From Hyphomicrobium sp. (GTDB lineage Bacteria; Pseudomonadota; Alphaproteobacteria; Rhizobiales; Hyphomicrobiaceae): a stretch of DNA of 64,000 nt. The position numbers and the translations under genes are program-made. Shown here one piece after another: positions 18,710-26,216 of this stretch (position 1 is its first letter; each line of letters begins with the position of its first letter). The stretch lies in the NCBI GenBank assembly GCA_030148725.1, contig JASBSU010000031.1, positions 62,001-126,000 on the forward strand. The letters run 5' to 3'. The notes beneath the pieces were generated by a model, which saw nothing but the letters and a program-made list of their open reading frames with translations, had not been told where the DNA came from and did not search any database.

Positions 18710-19744
18710 TCAAGGCCTCACGAACGCATCGACACGCATACCCGGCAGCAGCGGCACCTTGCCGTCGAGGTTGATGGTCATCTCCAGCACCTCGATGTCC
18801 GACGGACGCCGCGGCCCGCGCGCCGAAATACGCGGTGTCGCCATCGTCGGTGCAAGATCCGTGACCGTGCCCTCGAAATCGCGGCCCGGGTAGTTGATCG
18901 AGCGCACGAAGGCCTTCTGCCCGATCTTGATCTTTGCGACGTCGCCGTCATCGACCTCGGCTTTGACGCGCAGCACCGCCATGTCGCCGACGACGGCCAA
19001 CGGCTGGTCAGGCGACGGCGCGACGATCTCGCCCGTCTTTGCATTGACCTGCAGCACCGTGCCGGCGCGCGGCGAGCGGATGCGCGTCTTGTCGAGCTGC
19101 GAAGCGGCGAGCGCGACATTGGCGCGCGCGGCGGTCAGTGCGGATTCGAACTGGTTCGGTGAGGGAAGGTTGGCCTTGGCCTGCGCCTGCGCATAGTTGA
19201 GGCGCTCCCGCTCCACGCGCTCCTGCGCCTTGGCCAGCCGGCGGCGCGCATCTGCGAGCTGCTGGTCGGTCGTCTCGCCACGCCGCTTGCCGGAGAGCGC
19301 AGCATCGAGCTCGAACCGCGCACCGATAACCTCGCGCTCTGCCGAGAACACGTTGTCCTCGCCGCGCGTCACGTCCTCGCGCCCGCTGGTGGCGCTCTCG
19401 CCATCGCGCTGGCGCTTGCGTAGCCCGGCTTCCGCTTCTGCGGCGGCCAGTCGTGCGCGGGCCTCCTCGTCATCGAGGCGGATCAGCAGTTCGCCTTCTT
19501 CGACCTTGTCGTTGACCTTCACCGTGACGTCGGCGACCTGCCCGAGAATAGCCGCGCCGATGTTCACTTCGCCCGACACGGGCTCGACGCGCCCCGGCGC
19601 GGCAGCAACCCATTGCGAGCCGGTCTTGACCTCGGCCTTGGCCGATTTCTTGGCCTCGCCAGAATAGTAGGTGCCATCGCTCACCACGTAGCCGAGCAAC
19701 GCGGCACCCGCCAGAGCACCAACGATACCAATCGCTTTAAGCAT
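18710..19744 (-). CDS. Membrane-fusion subunit of a DevBCA-type ABC exporter
   Basis: A 344-residue HlyD/MacA-type periplasmic adaptor with one N-terminal membrane anchor (IGIVGALAGAALLGYVV). It has a biotinyl-lipoyl-like domain split around a long alpha-helical hairpin (about residues 90-200, rich in Ala/Glu/Arg heptads), then LDKTRIRSPRAGTVLQV and a beta-barrel domain. Its start overlaps the ATPase gene by 8 bp, making it the last gene of a permease-ATPase-adaptor operon. The outer-membrane partner and the substrate are not apparent. Confidence 0.87.
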   Translation of the reverse strand: MLKAIGIVGALAGAALLGYVVSDGTYYSGEAKKSAKAEVKTGSQWVAAAPGRVEPVSGEVNIGAAILGQVADVTVKVNDKVEEGELLIRLDDEEARARLAAAEAEAGLRKRQRDGESATSGREDVTRGEDNVFSAEREVIGARFELDAALSGKRRGETTDQQLADARRRLAKAQERVERERLNYAQAQAKANLPSPNQFESALTAARANVALAASQLDKTRIRSPRAGTVLQVNAKTGEIVAPSPDQPLAVVGDMAVLRVKAEVDDGDVAKIKIGQKAFVRSINYPGRDFEGTVTDLAPTMATPRISARGPRRPSDIEVLEMTINLDGKVPLLPGMRVDAFVRP

Positions 19745-20597
19745 GACGTCTGATCCTGAAGCGGCGGCCGAGAGACTTCGGCGGCGTTGTTGGGTTCTCG
19801 TCCTGCGGCGTCACCGCGCTTTGCGTGGCCGCCGGTTCATTGTGTGGCTCGTGCGCGTCGTGGCTGCTGCCGTAGGTCGGATTGGGATCCTTCTTAGGCC
19901 GCTCGTCGCTGTGAATTCGCCCGTCCTCGATGCGTACGATGCGATCTGCATAAGGCAGCGTGCGATGATCGTGTGTTACGGCGAGAACAGCTCGGGTCGG
20001 ATCTTTTGCGACTTCCGAAAGCAGCTGCATCACCGCGCGCCCGTTCTCGGCATCGAGCGCCGCCGTCGGCTCGTCGGCCAGGATGACGGACGGCGCACCC
20101 GCGAGCGCGCGCGCCAATGCCACGCGCTGCTTCTCGCCGCCCGACAGCTTGGAGGGATAGGCATTGGCGCGATGTCCAAGCCCGACCGCCTTCAGTGCGT
20201 TGAGCGCATGCGTCGGCGGATCGACGACCGGCCGCGCGCGCACGTCCAGCGCCAGCATCACGTTCTCCCGCGCCGTCATGGTGGGAAACAAGTTGTAGCC
20301 CTGGAACACGAACCCGACGTGACGGCGCCGGATCTGGGCGAGGCCCTCCGCGTCCTGTCCGTGCGTCGAGTTTCCGGCGACGACGAGCTGACCGTCGGTC
20401 GGCGAAAGGATGCAGCCGAGGATGGACAGCAGAGTCGTCTTGCCCGAGCCCGAAGGTCCCATCAGCAGCGTCAGCTCGCCCGCGTAGAGTTTGAGGTCGA
20501 TGCCCTTCAGGGGCTTCACCTCGCCGGCGCCGGAACCGAACACCTTGGTGATGCCTGAGGCTTCGAGCAGCACCCTGCGGCTTACGTTGTCGGTCAT
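19737..20597 (-). CDS. ABC exporter ATP-binding subunit (DevA/LolD/MacB type)
   Basis: About 286 residues. Walker A is MGPSGSGKTTLL, the Q-loop is FVFQGYNLFP, the ABC signature is LSGGEKQRVALARAL and Walker B is VILADEPTAALD, with the H-loop in AVTHDHR. An unusual C-terminal tail of about 55 residues, polar and rich in His, Pro and Asn, follows the standard fold. The ATG at 20597 overlaps the permease stop by 4 bp. It powers the neighbouring FtsX-like permease. Confidence 0.92.
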   Translation of the reverse strand: MTDNVSRRVLLEASGITKVFGSGAGEVKPLKGIDLKLYAGELTLLMGPSGSGKTTLLSILGCILSPTDGQLVVAGNSTHGQDAEGLAQIRRRHVGFVFQGYNLFPTMTARENVMLALDVRARPVVDPPTHALNALKAVGLGHRANAYPSKLSGGEKQRVALARALAGAPSVILADEPTAALDAENGRAVMQLLSEVAKDPTRAVLAVTHDHRTLPYADRIVRIEDGRIHSDERPKKDPNPTYGSSHDAHEPHNEPAATQSAVTPQDENPTTPPKSLGRRFRIRRHA

Positions 20598-21787
20598 CGG
20601 CTGAAGACTCCTGCGGGATCGATGCGAGTGACTTTGAAGATTGCGGACACGGCGGCAATGGCGCACATGCCGATGGTCAGGGCGAAGAGCAAGAGCGCCA
20701 GCCCCGGCGTCATGACGATATAGAGTGTACTGTCCTTCGACGCCCAGATGACGAGCAGCGACAGCGCCATACCGATAGCATAGCCAACGACCGCGCTGAG
20801 CATGGCCTGGATCAGAATGACCTTGTGGATGTAGCCCGCCGACGCACCGAGAGCACGCAGAGTGGCGAACTCGTTGATATGGTCTTTGGTGCTCGAATAC
20901 AGCGTTTGTGCGACGATGACGACGCCGACGATCATGCCAAGTGCCGCACCCGCGATAAGCGCCGAGCCCGCACCGGTCTGGAACAGCCAGTAGTCGACGC
21001 TGCGATTGCGGAACTCCTGCTGCGTGAGGATCTCGCGATCCTGCAGCCGATTGATCAGATCCTGCCGCACCGTTTCGAGATCGGCATCCGGAGAAACCGA
21101 GACGAGTGTGTAGGAAGCCTGGTTGCCGCCGGCATCGATCAGCATGCGTGCCTGCTTGAGCGACGTGAACACATAAGGCAGCGTCGTGAACGAACGGATG
21201 CCATGCGTGACGGCCGCGATGCGAACCCGCACCCCATTGATCTCCGCCGTGTCTCCATTCTTTTCGACGCCGAGGTCTTTGAAGTACGTGTCGTCAGCAG
21301 CAACCGTGAACGGCGCATCGAGATCGCCGATGCTGCCCTCCGTGAGGTTCCACGGCTTGAGTGACCCTTCCTGATGGTCCGAGCCGACCAGCAGCACCGC
21401 CGTGGTGCCGCCCTTCGGTTTCCTCCAGGCTGCAAAGCCGACCACCAGTTCTTCCGATCCGGTGACGCCCGCCGTCGACAGCACAGAGTATTTCTCATGG
21501 CCGATGAGGAGCGATGGGTCGTCGAAACTCTTCGTGCCGAGCGGCACCACCCACAGATCGCCCTTCGACTGGTCGAGCATCGCAGCGATCATCCGCTCCG
21601 AGCCGATGTAAAGACCGCACTGAACCGCGACCAGCACCACCGAGAACACGATACCGGTGAGCGTGACGATAAGGCTGAGGCGATCATGAAAGAGGTTTCG
21701 GTAGGCGAGCTTTGCCGCCATCCGGACGGTCTTCGGCTTGCCCTGCTCGCTGGCCGTGAGCGGCATGGTGTCGACGTGCGCCTGCAT
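20594..21787 (-). CDS. ABC exporter permease (DevC/FtsX-like)
   Basis: A 397-residue MacB/FtsX-fold permease with one membrane helix near the N-terminus (LSLIVTLTGIVFSVVLVAVQ), a large periplasmic domain of about 200 residues, and three C-terminal helices (ALIAGAALGMIVGVVIVAQ, VILIQAMLSAVVGYAIGMAL, GLALLLFALTIGMCAIAAV). This matches DevC of DevBCA exporters. I chose the ATG at 21787 because GGGGA precedes it; in-frame ATG 21766 has no such signal. First gene of the operon. Confidence 0.88.
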   Translation of the reverse strand: MQAHVDTMPLTASEQGKPKTVRMAAKLAYRNLFHDRLSLIVTLTGIVFSVVLVAVQCGLYIGSERMIAAMLDQSKGDLWVVPLGTKSFDDPSLLIGHEKYSVLSTAGVTGSEELVVGFAAWRKPKGGTTAVLLVGSDHQEGSLKPWNLTEGSIGDLDAPFTVAADDTYFKDLGVEKNGDTAEINGVRVRIAAVTHGIRSFTTLPYVFTSLKQARMLIDAGGNQASYTLVSVSPDADLETVRQDLINRLQDREILTQQEFRNRSVDYWLFQTGAGSALIAGAALGMIVGVVIVAQTLYSSTKDHINEFATLRALGASAGYIHKVILIQAMLSAVVGYAIGMALSLLVIWASKDSTLYIVMTPGLALLLFALTIGMCAIAAVSAIFKVTRIDPAGVFSR

Positions 21788-21876
21788 CTTGGTCCCCTTG
21801 GCCCGGCGCAATAAATCGCGGGCGTTTGTGGCGGTCTTTGGCAAAGGTCCGGGAGCGCCGGAAGTATTCACAAGAG

Positions 21877-21901
21877 CCGCGAGCCGTTCAGCGGCTCGCG
21901 G
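21877..21901 (-). terminator. Hairpin terminator after the first FFPSVGMTL-motif gene
   Basis: A perfect 10-bp stem (CCGCGAGCCG, 21877-21886, with CGGCTCGCGG, 21892-21901) with a five-base loop lies 20 bp after the stop of the minus-strand gene at 21921. In that direction a weak CTCTTGT tract follows. It separates this gene from the ABC exporter operon. Confidence 0.6.
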
Positions 21902-21920
21902 GCAGTTTTGCGTTCAATAC

Positions 21921-22481
21921 CTATTCGCACGGCACTGTGAGCGTCATGCCGACGGATGGGAAGAATTTCTTGCAGTCAAGCTTGCTGGCCGCCTTGGTCG
22001 GCTTGGAAGTGGTCTCGGGCGTCAGCGGTGTGGCGGCCGTGGTTGCCGGCTGAACCTGAACGGCGTCCTCGACTTTCAAGGCAGTCGGCGCGATCGCAGG
22101 CTGCTCGAGGGCGGCGGCGATCGACGAGTTCTCGGTATCGGCAATCACTTCCGGCTCGGTTGTCGCCGCGCTGGCGACCGACACCTGTTTCTTGGTGACG
22201 GGCTTTGCCGCGACCTTCTCAGGCTTGTACTTCTTGGCGGCCACCTTCGGCTCGGCCTTCTTGGCGACGTAGACCTTCTCCTTCTTCACGACGCGCCGGC
22301 CATAGTAGCGCTTGCGCGAGTAGTGACGGTGCGAATAGCCGCCGCCGTTGCCGTAAGCGTTGAAAGCGGGAAGCGGACCGCCGAAGCCGAGACGGATCTT
22401 GAAACCCGCTTGTGCGGTTGATGCGAACATCGTCGCTGCTGCGAGAATGGCGGCGAGGATGACGAGCGGTGACTTGATCAT
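21921..22481 (-). CDS. Secreted basic protein with C-terminal CKKFFPSVGMTL motif, copy 1
   Basis: 186 residues: a signal peptide (VILAAILAAATMFASTAQA), a short Gly/aromatic stretch (IRLGFGGPLPAF), a Tyr/His/Arg-rich segment, a long Lys/Ala/Pro-rich low-complexity middle, then the C-terminal DCKKFFPSVGMTLTVPCE with two cysteines 14 residues apart. A short NSSIAA segment recurs in the other copies. Start ATG 22481 has a perfect GGAGG 5 nt upstream. It is the first of three tandem same-strand genes with this C-terminus. I know of no described family; the signal peptide and cysteine pair suggest a periplasmic, disulphide-bonded tail. Confidence 0.75.
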   Translation of the reverse strand: MIKSPLVILAAILAAATMFASTAQAGFKIRLGFGGPLPAFNAYGNGGGYSHRHYSRKRYYGRRVVKKEKVYVAKKAEPKVAAKKYKPEKVAAKPVTKKQVSVASAATTEPEVIADTENSSIAAALEQPAIAPTALKVEDAVQVQPATTAATPLTPETTSKPTKAASKLDCKKFFPSVGMTLTVPCE

Positions 22482-22658
22482 TGCGTCCTCCATTGGATGC
22501 AAGGCGTTGTGTTCTGTCGATGCGCCGCGACCGGCCACATCTTGCAGTCACTATCGCGAGGACGCCGGACGCTCGCTGTTCCTGCAGTTACAACGCGATG
22601 ATTTTCTTGGGTGAAACGAAACACCCGGCACCGCATGGTTTTCTGCGATCGGGCGAGC

Positions 22659-23123
22659 CTAGTCGCAGCGGACCGAAAGCGTCATGCCGACGGAGGGGAA
22701 GAAGGTCTTGCACCCGACGTCGCGGCGCACGACCTCGCGGCCGCCGCTGTCATCTTCGGCAACCTTTGTCGCGCCGGTCGCAATGGAGGAGCTCTCGATT
22801 GCGACCTTAGACCGGGGAGGGGGTCGCGGCTTTTCGACTGCGGGCGTGGCCTCCGATCGTGGCGCGGCGACGCGGCGTTGCGTCGGCGGGGCGCTACGTT
22901 CCGCACCTTTCTCGCTGCGCTGGGAGCGAAGCGCGCGCCGATCCTGGATGGCGTACCCCTCCTCATCGCCGTCTTCACGCGCGCCCTGAAGTTCGACTGC
23001 GCGTTCGTAGGCAGCTTCGTGCGCCTCGTAAGCGCAATCCTCATCACACCAGGCCTGGGCTTCCGGCACACAAGCGAGGCTGAGACAGCATATGGCGGCG
23101 CGCACGGCCGTGAGTTTGGTCAT
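22659..23123 (-). CDS. Secreted protein with C-terminal CKTFFPSVGMTL motif, copy 2
   Basis: 154 residues: a signal peptide (AVRAAICCLSLACVPEAQA), a Cys/Glu/Ala-rich start of the mature protein (WCDEDCAYEAHEAAYE), a basic and Pro-rich middle, an ESSSIATG segment, and the C-terminus GCKTFFPSVGMTLSVRCD. Start ATG 23123 follows AGGGGAC. The mature N-terminus differs completely from copies 1 and 3, so only the C-terminal module is shared. Function unknown. Confidence 0.75.
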   Translation of the reverse strand: MTKLTAVRAAICCLSLACVPEAQAWCDEDCAYEAHEAAYERAVELQGAREDGDEEGYAIQDRRALRSQRSEKGAERSAPPTQRRVAAPRSEATPAVEKPRPPPRSKVAIESSSIATGATKVAEDDSGGREVVRRDVGCKTFFPSVGMTLSVRCD

Positions 23124-23254
23124 TGTCGTCCCCTGCGAGAATGGCATCGCAAGGCCCACAATGAACGCCGGATGAACGTCGCGCAGTTCCGCGCGTGACA
23201 GACGCCGCGCGCCAGGTCGGCGCCGTGGAGTTGTTGGCCGCCAGTTGCCAGACG

Positions 23255-23284
23255 CAAAAAAGCCCCGGCGATTGCCGGGGCCCC
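23255..23284 (-). terminator. Rho-independent terminator after copy 3
   Basis: GCCCCGGC (23262-23269) pairs perfectly with GCCGGGGC (23274-23281) around GATT. Read on the minus strand, the stem is followed by six T residues (AAAAAA at 23256-23261 on the plus strand). It lies about 30 bp after the stop at 23314 and is a textbook intrinsic terminator, so copy 3 is a separate transcript from copies 1 and 2. Confidence 0.88.
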
Positions 23285-23313
23285 GAACCTTCCGAAACGG
23301 GTGATGCGCTGGC

Positions 23314-23868
23314 TTACTCGCAGGGAACCGAGAGCGTCATGCCGACCGACGGGAAGAACTTCTTGCAGTCGATCGACTTCGGCGTCTGCTGGCTTGCCGT
23401 CTCGACCGGCTTCGCGGCGGCCTTGACGGGAGCAGGCTGGGAGTCGGCCGCGACCGAGGTGAGGGCGATCGAGGAATTCTCGGGCTGCGACTGCGCATTC
23501 GCCGAACCGGTGATCACCTCTTCGAAGGCCTCTCCGCCTGCCGCCGCGATGCTGCTTGCCTCGTTGGAGACGTCCTGCTGGGGCTCGACGGCGGCGACCT
23601 CCTTGGCCTCGCTCTTCGAGGATTTCTTGGCGCTGCGGACCGGAGCCTTCTCTTCGCGCTCGCGGCGGGCCGAGCGGACCTTCCGGCGCTCGCGATATTC
23701 GCGGGCCTCACTGCGCTCGGCCGCGCTGTTCGCGATTGCTCCGATGGCAAGCGCGCCGACACCGATGCCGATGCCGAGCCGCACGCCGTTGCTGCCTGCC
23801 TGGGCGGTTGAAACGGTTGCTGAAAAGGCGAAGGTGAGGGCGGTGGCGATGGCGAGCAGCTTGGTCAT
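23314..23868 (-). CDS. Secreted protein with C-terminal CKKFFPSVGMTL motif, copy 3
   Basis: 184 residues: a signal peptide (AIATALTFAFSATVSTAQA), a Gly-rich hydrophobic stretch (RLGIGIGVGALAIGAIA) resembling copy 1 (RLGFGG), a strongly Arg/Glu/Lys-charged region of about 40 residues, SSIAA and NSSIAL segments, then DCKKFFPSVGMTLSVPCE at the C-terminus. Start ATG 23868 has GGAGAA 7 nt upstream. It has its own terminator. Function unknown; the shared ends with copy 1 point to duplication. Confidence 0.75.
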   Translation of the reverse strand: MTKLLAIATALTFAFSATVSTAQAGSNGVRLGIGIGVGALAIGAIANSAAERSEAREYRERRKVRSARREREEKAPVRSAKKSSKSEAKEVAAVEPQQDVSNEASSIAAAGGEAFEEVITGSANAQSQPENSSIALTSVAADSQPAPVKAAAKPVETASQQTPKSIDCKKFFPSVGMTLSVPCE

Positions 23869-24397
23869 TTTCGTTCTCCGTCGGGTTCAGGTCCGCCCGT
23901 TTGGGCTTCGTTGACCTGAGAATGGCCCGAAACTCATCATGCCGATGTTTCGCGCGGAACAGGACAGAAATCTTTCGCAACCATGGCGCCCGCGGCGGCC
24001 GCCGGCCGGCCGAGGCCATAGAATTCCATGTCGCGCCATGGCGTTATCGTGCCATGGCCGACCAACACGTGCTGCTCGCCGCCACAATCAGAGGTGTGGA
24101 ACCTGCCATGGCCCCACGTAGGCATTCTGATCCAGCGGCTGAAAGGCTGCCGCGGATCGTGCCATCATGCAGTTTCCGATGGGACAGGGTTGGGCGCGGG
24201 GCAACCGGCCACAGCAGCCGGGCAAAATTTATTGCCGGACTAGTTTTCCATATGCCGACAGGGGAGTTAGCCTGCTAGCATGCTGCGCCGATGCTTCATC
24301 GGTGACAATCTATCGGGCACCAGGTCGCGACGCGGTTGCCAAGCTTGCCCGATATGCCGTAACGCTGACTAACCTTTGGCCGAGATACCAGGTTCGC
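23869..24397. other. 529-bp non-coding divergent region
   Basis: This gap separates copy 3 (leftward) from the Rrf2 regulator (rightward). I see no convincing gene; short open frames here lack start signals and family features. It contains four CCATGG palindromes within about 130 bp (23981, 24036, 24052, 24106) and a GC-rich stretch around 23990-24015. It presumably holds both promoters, possibly with a regulatory leader. Confidence 0.5.
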
Positions 24398-24892
24398 ATG
24401 CGCCTCAACAAATCCACGAGCCACGCCGTTCGCATCCTGATCGACTGTGCCACGGCAGATGGCAACCTGATCAAGGTCGCGGATATCGCCAAGCGCCTCG
24501 ACATCACGCAGCAGAATGCCTTCAAGATCGTGCATCTGCTTTCCAAGGCCGGCTTCCTGGCCTCGGTGCGTGGGCGTCACGGTGGCGTGCGGCTCGCCCG
24601 CCCCGCCGTCCAGATCCGCATCGGCGACGTCGTCCGCTCGATCGAGACCCTTGGGCAGGACGAAGCAGACGCCGGAAACAAAGGCAGTCTCAATCGGATC
24701 GTCGACGACGCCCTCGACGCCTTCATCAGCGTCCTCGATCAGCACACGCTCGAGGACATGGCCTCCGGAGCCGCGCAAAAGGGCGCCGGGCAGGAGTCTG
24801 GCGGCCGTTCCGGGAAGGGCGGCTCGCGCTCGTCGGGCGGCAAAACGCGTCGCGGCACGCAGCAGTCCGCGCCATTGCGACCGTTTGGTTAA
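24398..24892 (+). CDS. Rrf2-family transcriptional regulator without the cluster-binding cysteines
   Basis: 164 residues: an N-terminal winged helix typical of Rrf2 (MRLNKSTSHAVRILIDCA, then VADIAKRLDITQQNAFKIVHLLSKAGFL and VRGRHGGVRLARP), followed by a dimerisation helix and a Gly/Ser/Arg-rich tail. The three cysteines that bind an Fe-S cluster in IscR, NsrR or RirA are missing; only Cys17 is present, so it should sense something else or act through a partner. It stands directly upstream of the Bfd-like and bacterioferritin genes, so control of iron storage is plausible. The longer frame upstream of 24398 is not needed. Confidence 0.85.
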   Translation: MRLNKSTSHAVRILIDCATADGNLIKVADIAKRLDITQQNAFKIVHLLSKAGFLASVRGRHGGVRLARPAVQIRIGDVVRSIETLGQDEADAGNKGSLNRIVDDALDAFISVLDQHTLEDMASGAAQKGAGQESGGRSGKGGSRSSGGKTRRGTQQSAPLRPFG

Positions 24893-25065
24893 TACAAGTC
24901 GAACACCTTGATTTCGCAGCTCTACGCGCTAAGTAGCGGGAATGTCGCCAATAAGTGCGACGTATAAAGACTTGACTTCTGTCGGCTTCCCTTCAAAAGT
25001 TGAATTGTCGTTTCCATATTTAAGGCACGCGCGCCCATGGGGAAATCGCGCGAGGGACTCCGGCG

Positions 25066-25410
25066 ATGATTGTTTGTTCGTGCACTGTCATCACTGATCG
25101 CGACATCGAGTCGGCGCTGCTCGAGATTTTGAGCGCGCCCGACGCGCCGATCCCTACGCCCGGCATCGTTTACCGCCATCTCTCCAAGCGCATGAACTGC
25201 TGCACCTGTGCGCCGCTTGCCGTTGAGACGATCTATAACAAGGTCGACGAGCTGGAGAAGAAGGGTCTCATTTCGCAGACCCTCAGCGCCACAACGCGCA
25301 ACAAGCTTCTGGCGTTCAACAAGCGCCGCGCCGTGCCCCGCGTGATGACCAAGAACTCTGGCTCCGCTGCCCTGCCGGCAACCGGCGACGACGCCAAAGA
25401 CGTCGCCTGA
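25066..25410 (+). CDS. Bacterioferritin-associated ferredoxin-like [2Fe-2S] protein
   Basis: 114 residues with a BFD-type domain at the N-terminus: MIVCSCTVITDRDIESAL gives the Cys-x-Cys pair and KRMNCCTCAPLAVETI supplies the remaining cysteines. The spacing between the pairs is longer than in E. coli Bfd, and a C-terminal extension of about 50 basic/polar residues is added. Bfd docks on bacterioferritin and passes electrons that release stored iron. Placement about 220 bp before bfr supports that role. Confidence 0.82.
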   Translation: MIVCSCTVITDRDIESALLEILSAPDAPIPTPGIVYRHLSKRMNCCTCAPLAVETIYNKVDELEKKGLISQTLSATTRNKLLAFNKRRAVPRVMTKNSGSAALPATGDDAKDVA

Positions 25411-25493
25411 ACGCCGCCGCGCGCCCCCTAAAACTTGAGCTACGCGATCGGCAAATAGGACGAATCCGTCTGCAAAACCGCCAGCTTGAGCTT

Positions 25494-25514
25494 TTTAGAC
25501 TGGAATCTTTCTAA
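25494..25514. promoter_or_regulatory. AT-rich dyad upstream of bacterioferritin, possible iron-responsive site
   Basis: TTTAGA (25494) and TCTAA (25510) flank a central AATC-containing stretch in the 224-bp gap before bfr. The half-sites recall alphaproteobacterial Irr/ICE boxes, but the spacing is wider than the usual site, so this is a weak candidate. Confidence 0.25.
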
Positions 25515-25634
25515 TTAACCAACCAATATCCCCCCGCGTCCTCCTGCGAGGATCGCGTTCGCTGGGTGACGTCGCCATGGGCCAACGTCTTGCTCAGTAC
25601 CCAACCCGAATTCGTTGAGGCACAGAGGGCGGCC

Positions 25635-26132
25635 ATGAAAGGCAATAAGGAAGTTATCGACGCGTTGAACTTCGCTCTGAAGCTGGAGCTTGGCGCGGTC
25701 AATCAATACTGGCTGCATTATCGTCGTCTCGACGATTGGGGCTACACCAAGCTTGCCAAGAAGGAGCGCGCTGAATCGATCGAAGAGATGCAGCACGCCG
25801 ACAAGATCATCACGCGCATCATCTTCCTTGAGGGCTTCCCCAAGATGCAGGAAATCGCTCCGATGATGATCGGCGAGAACCTGAAAGAGGTTCTCGAGTG
25901 CGACCTGAAGGGCGAATACATCGCCCAGGAGTTCTACTCCAAGGCGCGCGAGCTGTGCCGTCAGCACAAGGATTATGTGTCGATGGACCTCTTCGAGGAA
26001 CTGCTGCGCGATGAGGAAGGCCACATCGACTTCCTCGAGACCCAGCTCGACCTGCTGAAGAACATCGGCATCCAGAACTACGGTCAGCTGCAGGCTGCTT
26101 CGGCCGACAAGGTTGAAGGCGACGCGCACTGA
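25635..26132 (+). CDS. bfr: Bacterioferritin
   Basis: A 165-residue haem-containing ferritin that oxidises and stores iron in a 24-subunit shell. All key positions match E. coli numbering: Glu18, Glu51 and His54 of the ferroxidase site and Met52 as haem ligand ([11 protein letters not shown]). Later ligands fall in [11 protein letters not shown] and [13 protein letters not shown] chose the ATG at 25635, which gives the family N-terminus MKGNKEVID; the upstream in-frame start at 25566 would add a non-homologous 23 residues. Followed by a strong terminator. Confidence 0.96.
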   Translation: MKGNKEVIDALNFALKLELGAVNQYWLHYRRLDDWGYTKLAKKERAESIEEMQHADKIITRIIFLEGFPKMQEIAPMMIGENLKEVLECDLKGEYIAQEFYSKARELCRQHKDYVSMDLFEELLRDEEGHIDFLETQLDLLKNIGIQNYGQLQAASADKVEGDAH

Positions 26133-26162
26133 GCGCGGCCGACCTTACGCCGACGGAAAACG

Positions 26163-26195
26163 ACATCCCGGAGATCCTCTCCGGGATGTTTTTTT
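26163..26195 (+). terminator. Rho-independent terminator of bfr
   Basis: CATCCCGGAG (26164-26173) and CTCCGGGATG (26179-26188) form a perfect 10-bp stem, extended by one A-T pair, followed by seven T (26189-26195). It lies 30 bp after the bfr stop. Confidence 0.93.
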
Positions 26196-26216
26196 ATGGC
26201 CGATACGACGCGCCCC

